Shown: positions 23,976-34,559 of the stretch, one piece after another
Numbering within the stretch: position 1 is the stretch's first letter
Layout: the number at the start of each line of letters is the position of its first letter
Origin: Macrophomina tecta
Taxonomy: Eukaryota > Ascomycota > Dothideomycetes > Botryosphaeriales > Botryosphaeriaceae
Assembly: GCA_024180945.1 (NCBI GenBank)
Contig: JAKSGN010000041.1
Coordinates: 1,302,001-1,366,000, forward strand
Reading direction: 5' to 3'
DNA: 64,000 nt
The notes under the pieces: generated by a model
Seen by the model: only the letters and a program-made list of their open reading frames with translations
Told to the model about the DNA's origin: nothing
Databases searched by the model: none
Translations under genes and position numbers: made by a program

Positions 23976-26596
23976 CTAGCTTTATAAAAAACTTAGTATT
24001 ACGAAGCTTATTCTATAATTTATTAATATAAGATAGTAGGTATTAGTTTTTAACTATAGTATTATTTAGCTATTTATAGTTAATATAGAGATAAAGCTTA
24101 CTATTCTTCTTAAAAATAAATAAAATAAAGTATTCTACTAGTAACTATAATAGTTATATATTTTTATTCTAGGTTTTTATTAATATATTTTCGTAGTGCT
24201 TTAGCCTCTATCTTAGATAAAAAGTAAATAGGCTTAAATATAAGTTATATTTCTAGAAGTAGAGATATCTTATAATTCTATAGCTAATACTCTAGTAGTT
24301 ATTCTTTATCTCTTTCTTAGAATATTTTTAATATATTTTAAAACTTCTATAGAATTATCTCTAATTCTAGTATAGATACTAATTTATTTTTAGTAGGTCT
24401 TATAATTTCGCTAAAGTCTATACTAATCTTAGCTATTAAAATATTTTTATCGTTATAGCTCTTATACTCGAGAAAACTAGTATTTACTTTATTTAAGTAG
24501 TTATACTATTTATTAAGTTTTTAGAAATAGTCTTCTCTAACTAGCTTTAGGCTATTCTTATTCTTATCCGTAAGGCTCTATATTATATAAGCGAGGATCT
24601 TCTACTCGGTATTCTTACTAAGTTTTATATAAATTATATAGATCTTTTCTTTTTATCTTATTATAAGTTTTAGCGCTTAGTAGCTAATAGTTTTAATATC
24701 TATAGATATATTATTATTCTACTATCTTAGCTTAAAGATTCCACTCTAGCTTTTAGACTCTAGTTTTTTTTTTAGCTCTATTAGCTTCTTTTTACTATTA
24801 TAAAATAGCGTCTATAATATTTATTAGAGAACGTAATAATCTCTATTTTCTAGCTAATATATAGCTTATAAGTCTTTAGCTATAATATTTCTAGAATAAT
24901 ATTATATTTAGAAATTACTATTATATTAAGATTAATTCGTTCTTAGTAATTACTAATAATAAAAAATACTTTTTCTATCTTAATTCGTATCTAGCTATTT
25001 TTATATTTTACTAGGAAACTATCTACCGTACTTAGCTAATAAAAGTAATTCTTAGCTTACTAGAGTAGTTAGTTCTTAATAATAAACTTAGGATTAATAA
25101 ATATACTTTATATACTACTATTAATTATAGCTATTACCTTTTTTTTATAGAATATAACTAGGATATATAAAAGTTAGTATAAGTTTAATCCGGTAGATAT
25201 AATTCTATTTATTATATATATAATCTAGTTAAGAAACTTATTTAACGGTCTCTTTTAAAATTTCTATCTAGAAAAGCTATTTAGTTTTTTAATATAGATT
25301 ACTTTATTATTTTATAATAAATATATTCGTTCTATTTCTTAACTAGAACTAGAGTATCTTTCTATTATATCTATCTACTATATTTAATTAGTTATCTCTA
25401 GTAGATCTACTCATTTTAGACCTAATACTAGAAGATAGATATATTATATTTTTTGTAGAGTATCTATTATAAGATACCCCTATTTCTAGTTACTATACTA
25501 TACTAATAGAGGATATAGGCTATATTATAAAGATATTATAAGTCTTACTATTATTTTACCCCCTATATCTTATCTTCTAGCTAAAATATAAGTTTATTAG
25601 CCGTCTCGAATAATAATTCTTTCTAGAAGTTCTAAGTATTATCTTACTATATATATATATATATCTTTTTCTATTATACCTTATATTACTATATTCCGAG
25701 GTTAATTATAGGGCCTAGAATCTAGGTAACTATAGGCTCTAGGCTATTAGTAACGTAGTATATCTCTTTATATTAAGTTAGATATTTAGTTATTTTTATA
25801 AGTATAGCTTCGTTCTACTATTACTTATTATTAGTTATACTTAACTCTAGAATATTATTATATAGTTTCTTTATATTACTATTAACTATATTCTTATTAT
25901 TAAAAAAGACTTTAATAAGCTCTTTCTTTATTCTTAGAATTATATTAATATATTATAGCTTCTTAAAGTACTAGTCTATAGTATCCTTATCGCTCTAGTA
26001 AGTAGTATAATTATTATTATAGTAGACTATCTAGCTAAGTCTTTAATATTTAGAACTCTAGCTTTCTTTATATTACTTATTAAATTTAGCGAAAGAGTTT
26101 TCTTACTTAGTAACTATAAAGACTTCTTAGCTTTTTAGTTTTTATATTATAGCTAAGACTTATTTATTCTTTTTAAGATAGTAGTATATCTTTTTCTAAG
26201 TCTTACTATAGTAGACATATAGTTTTTTTTTTAAATCTTTATTTTTACTCTAGAGTTTATTCTTTATATTATTTTTTCTTATAGCTATTATTCTTTTCTC
26301 TATAGTAGTTATCTTTTTTAGATAGATCGTTTTAGTAATTAATATTATTTAGCTCTATAGTATCTCTTTCTTTCTAAGTATATCTAGGGCGCGCTAGGTG
26401 TAAAGTATTAGCTTTATAGTTTACCTTATACTTCTTAGATTAGTACTTAAAGAGGCAATTATTATATTTAATAGCTAGCTTAATAAGCTTATCTAGAATT
26501 TTAAAATTATCTTATATTATAAGTTAGTCTTTAACCCTTTTCTTAAGTTCTCGGTAGTAGTAGTCTATAAGAGTATAGTTAAACTAGTTATCTAGA

Positions 26597-27327
26597 TATT
26601 ATAAATTCTAGAGAATAAGGACTTTATAACTCTATGAGTAGAAAACCTGCACGGGAAAAGATATCGTAGGGACTAAAAACCCTTATAGGTAATAAAGCTA
26701 TACGGCTGAAACGCTTATATAGGAAAACTAGCCTTAAGAAAAGATAGCGCGTACGGCCCTAAACTAGGTAGTAATAGAAGCCCGTACGAAAACGACGCCC
26801 GCATAGTATAGCAACTATCTAAAAGAATAGTAGAACTAAGTTCCCGTAAAAGAAAGACACCTATAGAAGAAGAATATAGATCTAGAAAACTAATTTTAAA
26901 TATAAGAGACGAATAAGAGAATATTAAATATATTATCTACTTATTAGAATAGAAGTTAAGTTCCGAAAAATAGACCTTAGTATCTAAGTTACATATAGAA
27001 TCTACTTTAGATTAGAGCTAATCTAATCCTCTAATCTAGGACCTTAATCCTATAACTAGATTTCTTATATATATTAGATTATTATAGCTTTTCTATAGTA
27101 TATAGATATACTTCTTAGATAGTACTTTAACCTTCGTAGTTAACTTAAGATTCTAATATAGACTTATTAGAGATAATAAGCCTAACGCGTATTATATACT
27201 AATCTATTACGTAACCGCTATCTATTATTCTAATTCTTTACTCTTCTCTTATTCTTTAAGGTAAATCTTACCGCTATCTAACCCTACTAGGTGACTTCGA
27301 AGCCTAGTAAAAGAGGCCGCCGTTATA
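26597..27327 (+). mobile_element. solo gypsy LTR in gag of element O
   Basis: This 731-bp LTR lies in the orientation opposite to its host and is flanked by a perfect CTAGA duplication (26592-26596 and 27328-27332). It is about 55 bp shorter than the others and has its own version of the variable segment near 27000-27085. The absence of internal sequence implies LTR-LTR recombination after insertion. Confidence 0.9.
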
Positions 27328-28060
27328 CTAGATATACTATAGTCTTTTAGAATTCTATAGTATAGTCCGCTACTAAGGTCTTCTAGTAGATATTTATAAT
27401 AGCTTATTAGGTTTTATTAACCTCGTTAAGGTCTTTAAAGCTTTACTTAATTTAGATTATAAAGTACTTATAGTTATTAAAAACTTTTTTAGTATTCTTT
27501 TTATATACTTCTAGTTTTTTCTCTATTTAGTCTCTAAGATAAGGCTTAAACTACTATATTATAATATCGCAGAAATAGATAGCTACGAATATTATCTTTT
27601 TATTATTAGTAGAGAAGTCTCTAGAATTAAAAAAGAAGTATAAATTAAATTATAAGAAAAAGATCTAGAGCTTCTTTTAGTTACTATAGAATAGATCTAG
27701 CTTAGCCGTCTTTATACTTTTATTAGAAGATTAAGTTGTTATTAATACTAAAGTATAAATAAGTACTAAAATAAGGGTTATTAGAATAGCTTAGTTATAA
27801 AGTTTATCTATTTATTAATAGAGCTAGGTATTCTCGTTAGTCTACTTCTAGAGTTATCTACGTAGTTCGCTAATCTAGCCTTATATATCTTAAATAACCT
27901 AAAAAAGATCGGCTATAGTTAGCTATAAAGAATTATTATTATTTATATTAATATTATTTATTATATTACTTAGTTAGTATTAAGTATTAGGTAATATTAT
28001 CTTATTATTAAGTATCTCTTTTCTTAAAACTATCTTTTCTTATAAGAATAGTAGTTAAAG

Positions 28061-28848
28061 TATAATAGTAGCCTCTTCTGCTAGGCTTTAAAATCGCTTA
28101 GTAAGGTTAGATAGCTAAAGGGTTTACCTTAAAAAATAAGAGAAGAGTAAAGAATTAAAATAATAGTAGTAATTATATAATATATTAATATATAGTATAT
28201 GTTAGGCTTATTACCTCTAATAGAGTTATATTAGAACTTTAAGTTAACTATAAAGATTAAAATACTATCTAAAGAGTATATCTATATACTATAAAAAAGC
28301 TATAATAATCTATAAATTAAGATAACTATTAGATTAGTTATAGAGTTAAATTATTCTAAAAATTAAATCTTTTCTAAGGCTTCTAATCTATAAGTAGATT
28401 AAGTAAACTATACGTAATATAGACGCTAATATCTATTTCCTAGAATCTAACTTCTATATTAGTTAAGAAAGTATTTTACTACTAAACTATTATTTTTTAG
28501 ACTATATAAGTTATTTAACTTTATTCTATTTATTTTTCTTAGCCCGAAGCTAGTTTTTAGAATTTATAATTTCTTCTTTATAGATATTCTTCTCTTATAG
28601 AAGTTTAGCCTAGTTAGTATTTCTATAGTCTTACTATATCGCGTAGGCGTTATTTCTATATAGGTTTCTATTACTATTTTATTTAGGTCTATATGTGCTA
28701 TCTTTTCTTAAGGCTAGTTTTTTTATATAGATATACTAGTAGTATAGCTCTATTATTCTTATAGGTTTTTAGTTCTTATGGTATCTTTTTTTATACGGGC
28801 TTTCTATTCGTAGGGTTATAAAGCCCTTATATTCTAGGGTTCGTAATA
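28061..28848 (-). mobile_element. 5' LTR of gypsy element O
   Basis: This 788-bp LTR ends at the AGTAC flank. It is heavily mutated compared with the LTRs of the nested copy. Confidence 0.85.
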
Positions 28849-28853
28849 AGTAC

Positions 28854-29158
28854 TCGCTAGTATATACTAATTATATTTAATACTAAAATAATTAGTATTA
28901 TAGTAGTAAAGAAAATTAGAGATAAATTTTTAAAAAAAAAGTTATATTTTACTAAAACTTATATACTTTACTCTTAGATACTTTATAGAGGATTATAGAA
29001 TAGTTTAGAGTAGTAAACTATTATTAGCTACTAGAGTTTACTAGAGATTACTAAAGTTTACTAAAGTTTACTAAAGTTTACTAAAGTTTACTAAAGTTTA
29101 CTAAATTTAATATATACTAGCGCTAAACGTATTAACTACCTAACCCTCTACGAACGCT
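28854..29158. other. AT-rich flank with short tandem repeats
   Basis: No gene is seen. It contains about eight head-to-tail 10-bp units at 29031-29110 (see the repeat entry) and ends at the sharp change to un-mutated sequence at about 29140-29160. Confidence 0.6.
29031..29110. repeat. 10-bp tandem repeat, about eight units
   Basis: The unit is CTAAAGTTTA: five exact copies at 29051-29100, with variant units (CTAGAGTTTA, CTAGAGATTA, CTAAATTTAA) on both sides. Confidence 0.85.
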
Positions 29159-29601
29159 GTCTGACCACGTGAGATAACCCACGACCAAGGAAGGACCTAC
29201 CTCGGTCACGTGTAACACGTGATGCCAAGGAAGTGCTCCCAATGCTCCCCCTCTGTGGGGGCCAAAGGGGACAGAGCAAATAGAGCAAGGCAACTCTGCT
29301 CTGTGTGCTCTCGCCAAGAACTCCTCATACGAGGCAGAGCATACAGAGCAACCACCAGATTGTGTGGACACTCTCCTACGTATATAAACTAACACTCCTT
29401 AGATAGCTTTGACCTTCGTGGTCAACTTCCATAACAATCGAGCCATTGTTAGTAACACGGCCTTCGCACGCAGTGCTCTGTCACGTGTATCTCGTCACTT
29501 GTTTTCTATCCACTCGTCCTTGTACCCACTGAAGGTAAACCCTACACGGCTTTCACCCTCTTTGGTGTTTGGATCCTTAGAGGCCGAGGCCCGCCGTTAC
29601 A
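29159..29601 (+). mobile_element. un-mutated, divergent relative of the gypsy LTR
   Basis: The 3' half aligns by eye with the gypsy LTRs. A TATATAAA box (29381-29388) is followed by TTAGATAGC-TTTGACCTT, matching TTAGATAGTACTTTAACCTT in the mutated copies. It ends GAAGGTAAACCCTAC...GAGGCCGAGGCCCGCCGTTACA, matching AAGGTAAACTCTTT...GAGGCCGCCGTTATA. It keeps full CA/TG content. No target-site duplication is visible, and the left end (TGTCTGACC) is a guess. It holds four CACGTG motifs (29166, 29207, 29216, 29482) and many AGAGCA/TGCTCT hexamers. It is probably a solo LTR of a related family. Confidence 0.55.
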
Positions 29602-29925
29602 CACATCATCATCTGCTCCCCTAAGTTCTTTATCCGTATCTGCTCGTATTCCTCGTGTATATATACCACCGTAGGTAACACAATATCGAGGGACATGATG
29701 GTGTTTGGTTATGAACCTCAAAATATGTGAACTAGGAACCATCAACCGTAATAGATTCAAAGTTGTCCTCCTAAATAATGAGCGGAATCGGCTACAGATA
29801 GTCAAACCAATAGCCTGGTTATAGGTGGCGGGCTGTCACGGCAACGTGATCCGATTAATCCTATCCGCGAGAACATCGAAGTGTTTTTATTCGTTGAACG
29901 GATTGTGTTCGTCGACTGTGATTGG
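29602..29925. other. 3' flank of the kinase gene
   Basis: Ordinary composition with no convincing coding sequence. It presumably contains the kinase 3' UTR and terminator. Only short shadow frames were seen. Confidence 0.55.
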
Positions 29926-31477
29926 TCATTCCCAAGTCACTTTGTAACTCCGAATAACCCTTGGCTCATCAAATCTCTCATCGCAAGGGCTGCTTCGGAA
30001 ACATGGCCCAGGTCTCGGAGGCCAATTCCACCTTTCGTACAACTCGACCACGTTTCCAAATGTGCCATCCTTGAATACTATCCGATCGACCAAAGACTCT
30101 CCAAAGTCGAATGAGTAGTTGACGCAGGCAGGTTTGGTACCGTAAGACCGAAGAGATCTACCGTTGTCGAGATATACTGTAAGGTACCAACGGTTGATGA
30201 CGCCAATGCTTCGCAAAGGCGAAAGGAGTAATCGCGAAGTCCAGACTATAAATAGCTTCTTAGCTTTATACTCTTCAAAGACATGGTTCCTCGGAACTGA
30301 TTTACCGGTCATGGAGCCTTGATTAGAATTCGGCTGAATTAGCGCAGCATCACTCTCAGCCGGCATTTGGTGGGCATCTCGACCCCAAACAAAGTCCGTA
30401 TTTCTTAGCTCATCATCTGTAAGAAGTTTAACATGTCTCTCCAAGCAGTCTTCGCAAAAGATCGTGGGCAAAACATCCAACCGTTGCCCAAATCTTTCTC
30501 GCAGTTTGAACAAGACATTGGACATCCTGGGTCGTTCGCTCGGCAATTGTGCCAACATCAATTGGCAAGCCTCCAACCAGAATGCTTCTGCCTCATCTTC
30601 ACCTGACAGATCCCTCTTTTCTTTGATCCATTCATGCAATGGGCCGAGATTTTTACTATATGGCTTCAAGTAATCGAAATTGTTTTCCGAAGCCTCTTCA
30701 TCGCTCTCGCTTTGCCCGTCCGTTGGACAACGTTCTTGTAGCACTCTGGTGACCTCAAGAATAACGCATCCCAAAGCAAAAACATCCGCAGCGCATCCAC
30801 GTCGTCTCCCGGTGGCGGTCTCCGGCGCAGCATAGTTTTTGGTGCCCCTGAAATAGCCGTCCGTGATAGAGGATGTCAATTCAGAGAAGTCTCTGGAAAC
30901 TCCAAAGTCTGTGAAGATCATTCGCTCTCGATGTAGTAGTATGTTCTTCGGTTTGATGTCGTCGTGACGGATTTGGGACATGTGTATGAAGTGGAGAGCG
31001 GCGCACAAACACCCCAGCCCCCGTTTGAGTGCACAGTCAGAGACCAGAGTCCTCCTTTGAGCCGGCTGTTTGTGTAGGAGCTCATCGAGATCGCAATCTG
31101 CCCATGGAAGATGTAGAAGGGCAAACTCCACGTTCTGAGTGTATGTTGCAAGGAGAGTAACGACGTGAGGTTCGGAGCGTAGCCTCCGCAAAATAGTGAT
31201 CTCGTGCAAGAATCGCTCGGTCGCTTTGTTCACCTCACTTTTCCCATACACCCTCCATCTCTTCCTAACACATCTCCATCCTTCCTTTTCGTGTGTTACC
31301 GTTTCGATGACGGCTTGACCCCCTTGTCCCAAGGGCTTTGCTTGAAGCGACGCTACTTCAGATGGACTAAGATGGTAAGAGCCATCAAAATGTTCCGGAA
31401 AGTCGTCAAGTCTGTCGACATTAGCATACGCATTTGTAGATCGTTAGTATGAAGAGATACCCTTGGATTTGATCCAT
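29926..31477 (-). CDS. Ser/Thr protein kinase, spliced, intact
   Basis: This is an intact protein kinase of about 500 residues, made of exon 1 (31461-31477), a 49-nt intron (31412-31460) and a long exon 2 (29926-31411). ATG at 31477 is in frame across the splice (MDQIQG then LDDFPEH) and has an in-frame TAG just upstream. Kinase landmarks are the glycine loop PLGQGGQA (about residues 32-39), the likely ATP-binding Lys56 (CVRKRW), Glu76 (FLHEITIL), the catalytic loop IRHDDIKPKNIL (Asp157, Asn162), DFG at 174-176 and APE at 201-203. HDD instead of HRD makes it a non-RD kinase. The C-terminal 190 residues form no recognised domain. Composition is normal, with no RIP stops. The substrate is unknown; solitary kinases of this sort are common in variable parts of ascomycete genomes. 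Confidence 0.9.
31412..31460 (-). other. predicted intron of the kinase gene
   Basis: On the minus strand it has donor GTATCT, a TACTAAC branch site and a GACAG acceptor, 49 nt, all typical of ascomycete introns. It is needed because the exon 2 frame meets TAA just upstream with no in-frame ATG. Splicing joins ATGGATCAAATCCAAGG in frame. Confidence 0.75.
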
Positions 31478-31724
31478 GGAGTGATTCTACAGCTGTGCAA
31501 ATAGCTCTTCAGCAGAGGAGCAGTGAGATTGGGGATACTTTATGTGCCTAAGATCTAAGACATTTAAGAATACTGCTCTATCTATTCCACCTGGTTTGAT
31601 GCTGCGCCGCATCGGCTATAATTTTCCCGGGCCAATCGGCGTGTTTAGTTGGACCAATCACCTACATCTTCTACGATCCGCCATTGAAGCCTGATTTCTT
31701 CAACGTGTTTGTATTTGATTGGCT
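31478..31724 (-). promoter_or_regulatory. upstream region of the kinase gene
   Basis: The region is un-mutated. On the plus strand, CCAAT lies at 31632-31636 and 31653-31657 and ATTGG at 31718-31722 (CCAAT on the gene's strand, about 240 bp before the ATG). These are candidate CCAAT-binding sites. No clear TATA box was seen. Confidence 0.4.
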
Positions 31725-31916
31725 TTAGATAAGGTTGGTTCTTTTATAACCGAGGTAATCGGGCAGCTTAAACAGATCAGGCAAAAAGGCATTAGTCAGT
31801 GAAGGGTTGGGCTCATGTTCCATCAGGACTGTAATGAGACTCGATGCTGCTACGGAGAGGTCGCACGAAGTGCGAAAGTCTACGTACAAGCGCACGCTAT
31901 GAAGTTGCAAAACGCG
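31725..31916 (-). other. unrecognised open frame, possible gene remnant
   Basis: An open frame of about 61-65 codons ends LTNAFLPDLFKLPDYLGYKRT. It has protein-like composition and could be the 3' end of a lost gene. No ATG fits its start and no family was recognised. It lies in the kinase upstream region and may be chance. Confidence 0.3.
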
Positions 31917-31946
31917 TGACGTTGTTCCATACGAATGGCACCCTCG

Positions 31947-31988
31947 GCAAAAGAGTAACTCTTTGCGCGTAATTAGTCACTCTTTTGC
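31947..31988. repeat. inverted repeat at the island edge
   Basis: GCAAAAGAGT (31947-31956) is the exact reverse complement of ACTCTTTTGC (31979-31988), and a third near copy, ACTCTTTGC, lies at 31958-31966. It sits about 60-100 bp from the start of the RIP-mutated zone. Confidence 0.65.
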
Positions 31989-32164
31989 TATACTATGCGC
32001 CATTTATAACTCGTACAAATGGTGTACTAGTCCTAAAACAGGCGATCTACAACAAACGTCGCCAAGCGTATAAATAAATAAGCTACCGGCTAGAACTTTA
32101 ATTATATAGTATTAAACTTTTAATAAAGTAGGTAATAGAGAACTCTAAGATTACCCCTCTATAT

Positions 32165-32210
32165 ATTAGTAGTAGTAGTAGTAGTAGTAGTAATAGCTAA
32201 TTATATATAA

Positions 32211-32261
<51 letters not shown>

Positions 32262-32305
32262 TATTCTTTATTACTATAGTAGTAGTAGTACTAGTAGAGT
32301 AGTAA
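32165..32305. repeat. microsatellites (AGT)n and (TA)n
   Basis: An AGT run (about 32168-32191) is followed by about 46 bp of TA repeat (32213-32258) and a second AGT-type run from 32278. The surrounding sequence is extremely AT-rich. Confidence 0.85.
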
Positions 32306-32478
32306 ATATCTTATTAATAAAATATTAATAATATTTTTACTATATATTCTATTACTATTTAATATAGTAAGTTATTAATAGCTATTAATAATACATTTAT
32401 AAAAAAGTATTATATACTAATTTAGTATTATAAATATATTTCTATATATAAAGTTATTAAAATAAACTAGCTACTAAA

Positions 32479-32862
32479 TATTATAAATTTTAAAAAATAA
32501 AAACTTTATAACTCTATAGATAAAAAGCCTATATTAAAAAAAATATTATAAAAACTAAAAATACTTATATATAAAAAAACTATATAGCTAAAATACTTAT
32601 ATAAAAAAACTAATCTTAAAAAAAATATATATATATATAGTACTAGACTAAATAATAATAAAAGCTTATATAAAAATAATATTTATATAATATAATAACT
32701 ATTTAAAAAAATAATAAAATTAAATTTTTATAAAAAAATATCTATAAAAAAATATAAATTTAAAAAATTAATTTTAAATATAAGAAATATATAAAAGAAT
32801 AATAAATATATTATTTATTTATAAAAAAAAAGTTAGGTTTTAAAAAATAAATAATATAGTTA
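32479..32862 (+). mobile_element. truncated, extremely mutated gypsy LTR fragment
   Basis: It starts TATTATAAATTTTAAAAAATAAAAACTTTATAAC, in register with the start of the gypsy LTRs, and can be followed for about 380 bp (AGTTAGGTTTTAAAAAATAAAT near its end). It then stops matching. Almost every G or C outside invariant sites is lost, making it the most decayed LTR in the window. Confidence 0.7.
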
Positions 32863-33562
32863 ATAACTAAGCTATATATATAACTAAGCTATATATTTTA
32901 TTACTAAAATTTATTTCTTATAAGTAAGTAAGTTAGTAGTAAGTAGAAAGTCTTTAAAAGAATTATATTCTTAGATATAAATTCTTAGTAATATAGAATT
33001 TATTTTTTAGTAGCATTATATACTAGAGGTCTATACGTAGTATATAATAAGTATATAGAATATATAATATAAGTATTCTAAAAATATACTAGAGCCTATT
33101 ATTCTAATATTTATCTATTTCTAAATATAATATATTTATAATACTATACTTTAATATTTTTTAATAAAGTAAGAATTAAGCTAGCTATATAATTTTATAA
33201 ATAAAATATATCTTTAAATAAATAATATATTATAGTTTTTTATTTTATTTCTTTAAGTATACTTTATAGTTAATAGAGTAAAGTAATTCTCTAATATTAT
33301 TATAGAGTAAAAGATAGATAAACTAGTTAAAATAAAATATAGTTCTTTTTATATAGAGAGATAAGACTCTAATAAATAGCTTAAAAAAAAAAGCTTTAAT
33401 TAGTAAATTAAAAAATAACTCTCTACTATAAAAAGATTTTATAATATAATTATAAAAGTATAATAAATAATATTTACTAGTATGGAATAAAGTAGAATAA
33501 CTCTTATTAAAAAAAATATAATAATATTTAGCTATTACTTTATAGTATACTTATAGAGTATA
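32863..33562. other. extremely AT-rich tract, unidentified
   Basis: I see no gene and no match to the gypsy internal sequence. It is the left flank of element C. Confidence 0.45.
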
Positions 33563-34350
33563 TATTACGAATTCTAGGATATAAGGACTTTATAACCCTA
33601 TAGATAGAAAGCCCGTACGGAAAAAGATACTATAGAAGCTAAGAACTTATAAGAATAATAAAGCTGTAATACTAGCGTATCTATATAAAAAAGATAACCT
33701 TAAGAAAGAATAATACGTATAGGCCTAAATAAGATAGTAGTAAAAGCCTATATAAAAATAATATCTATATAGCGTAGTAAGACTACGAAAATACTAACTA
33801 GATTAAACTTTTATAGAGAAAGAATATTTCTAAGAGAAGAATTATAAATTCTAAAAACTAGCTTTAGACTAAAAGAAATAAATAGGATAAAATTAAATAA
33901 CTTATATAATCTAAGAAATAATAGTCTAGTAGTAAAATATTTTCTTAACTAATATAATAGTTAAACTCTAGGAAATAGATATTAGCGTCTAAGTTATATA
34001 TAGTCTACTTAATCTACTTATAGATTAAAAGCCTTAGCAAAGATCTAATTCTTAGAATAATTTAATATTATAACTAATCTAATAGTCATCTTAATCTATA
34101 GATTATTATAGTTTTTTTATAGTATATAGATATACTTCTTAGATAGTACTTTAATCTTTATAGTTAATTTAAAGTTCTAATATAACCCTATTAGAGGTAA
34201 TAAGCCTAACGTATACTATATATTAATATATTATATAATTACTACTATTATTCTAATTCTTTACTCTTTTTTTATTCTTTAAGATAAATTCTTTAGCTAT
34301 CTAATTCTACTAGGCGATTCTAAAGCCTAGTAGAAGAGGCCGCTATTATA
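33563..34350 (+). mobile_element. 5' LTR of element C, type I
   Basis: This 788-bp LTR is followed by the leader CTTTAACTACTATTTTTATAAG shared with the other copies. Confidence 0.9.
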
Positions 34351-34559
34351 CTTTAACTACTATTTTTATAAGAGAAGGTAGTTCTAAAAAGAGAAATATT
34401 TAATAATAAAGTAGTATTATCTAATACTTAATACTAACTAAGTAATATAATAAATAATATTAATATAAATAATAATAGTTTTTTATAGCTAACTATAGCT
34501 AACCTCTTTTAGGTTATTTAAGATATATAAGGCTAGATTAATAAACTATATAAATAACT

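Larger units (their letters stand above)
12768..28060 (-). pseudogene. gypsy gag-pol of element O, interrupted
   Basis: Gag, protease, RT, RNase H and integrase are recognisable by alignment with the less mutated copy inside it. The gene is broken into 12768-15576, 23976-26596 and 27328-28060 by the nested element and the solo LTR. The first break falls in RT and the second in gag. Mutated CG and CA sites introduce stops throughout. Confidence 0.8.
11147..28848 (-). mobile_element. old Ty3/gypsy element with two nested insertions (element O)
   Basis: LTRs of 787 and 788 bp bound the element, and the flanks AGTAT (11142-11146) and AGTAC (28849-28853) are a target-site duplication differing by one C/T. 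Gag-pol reads on the minus strand. The element is heavily RIP-mutated, including most CG sites. It is split by a full-length copy of its own family (15577-23975) and by a solo LTR (26597-27327), so it is the oldest of the three insertions. Confidence 0.88.

Noticed and set aside
29132..29805. Three open frames of 71-87 codons around the un-mutated LTR
   Set aside because: The sequence aligns with LTR DNA and the frames have no conserved protein features.
30464..31452. Several short frames overlapping the kinase on both strands
   Set aside because: They are shadows of the kinase coding sequence.
32213..32258. Long TA run as a centromere or replication origin signal
   Set aside because: A simple microsatellite in RIP-mutated DNA explains it; nothing else supports an origin.
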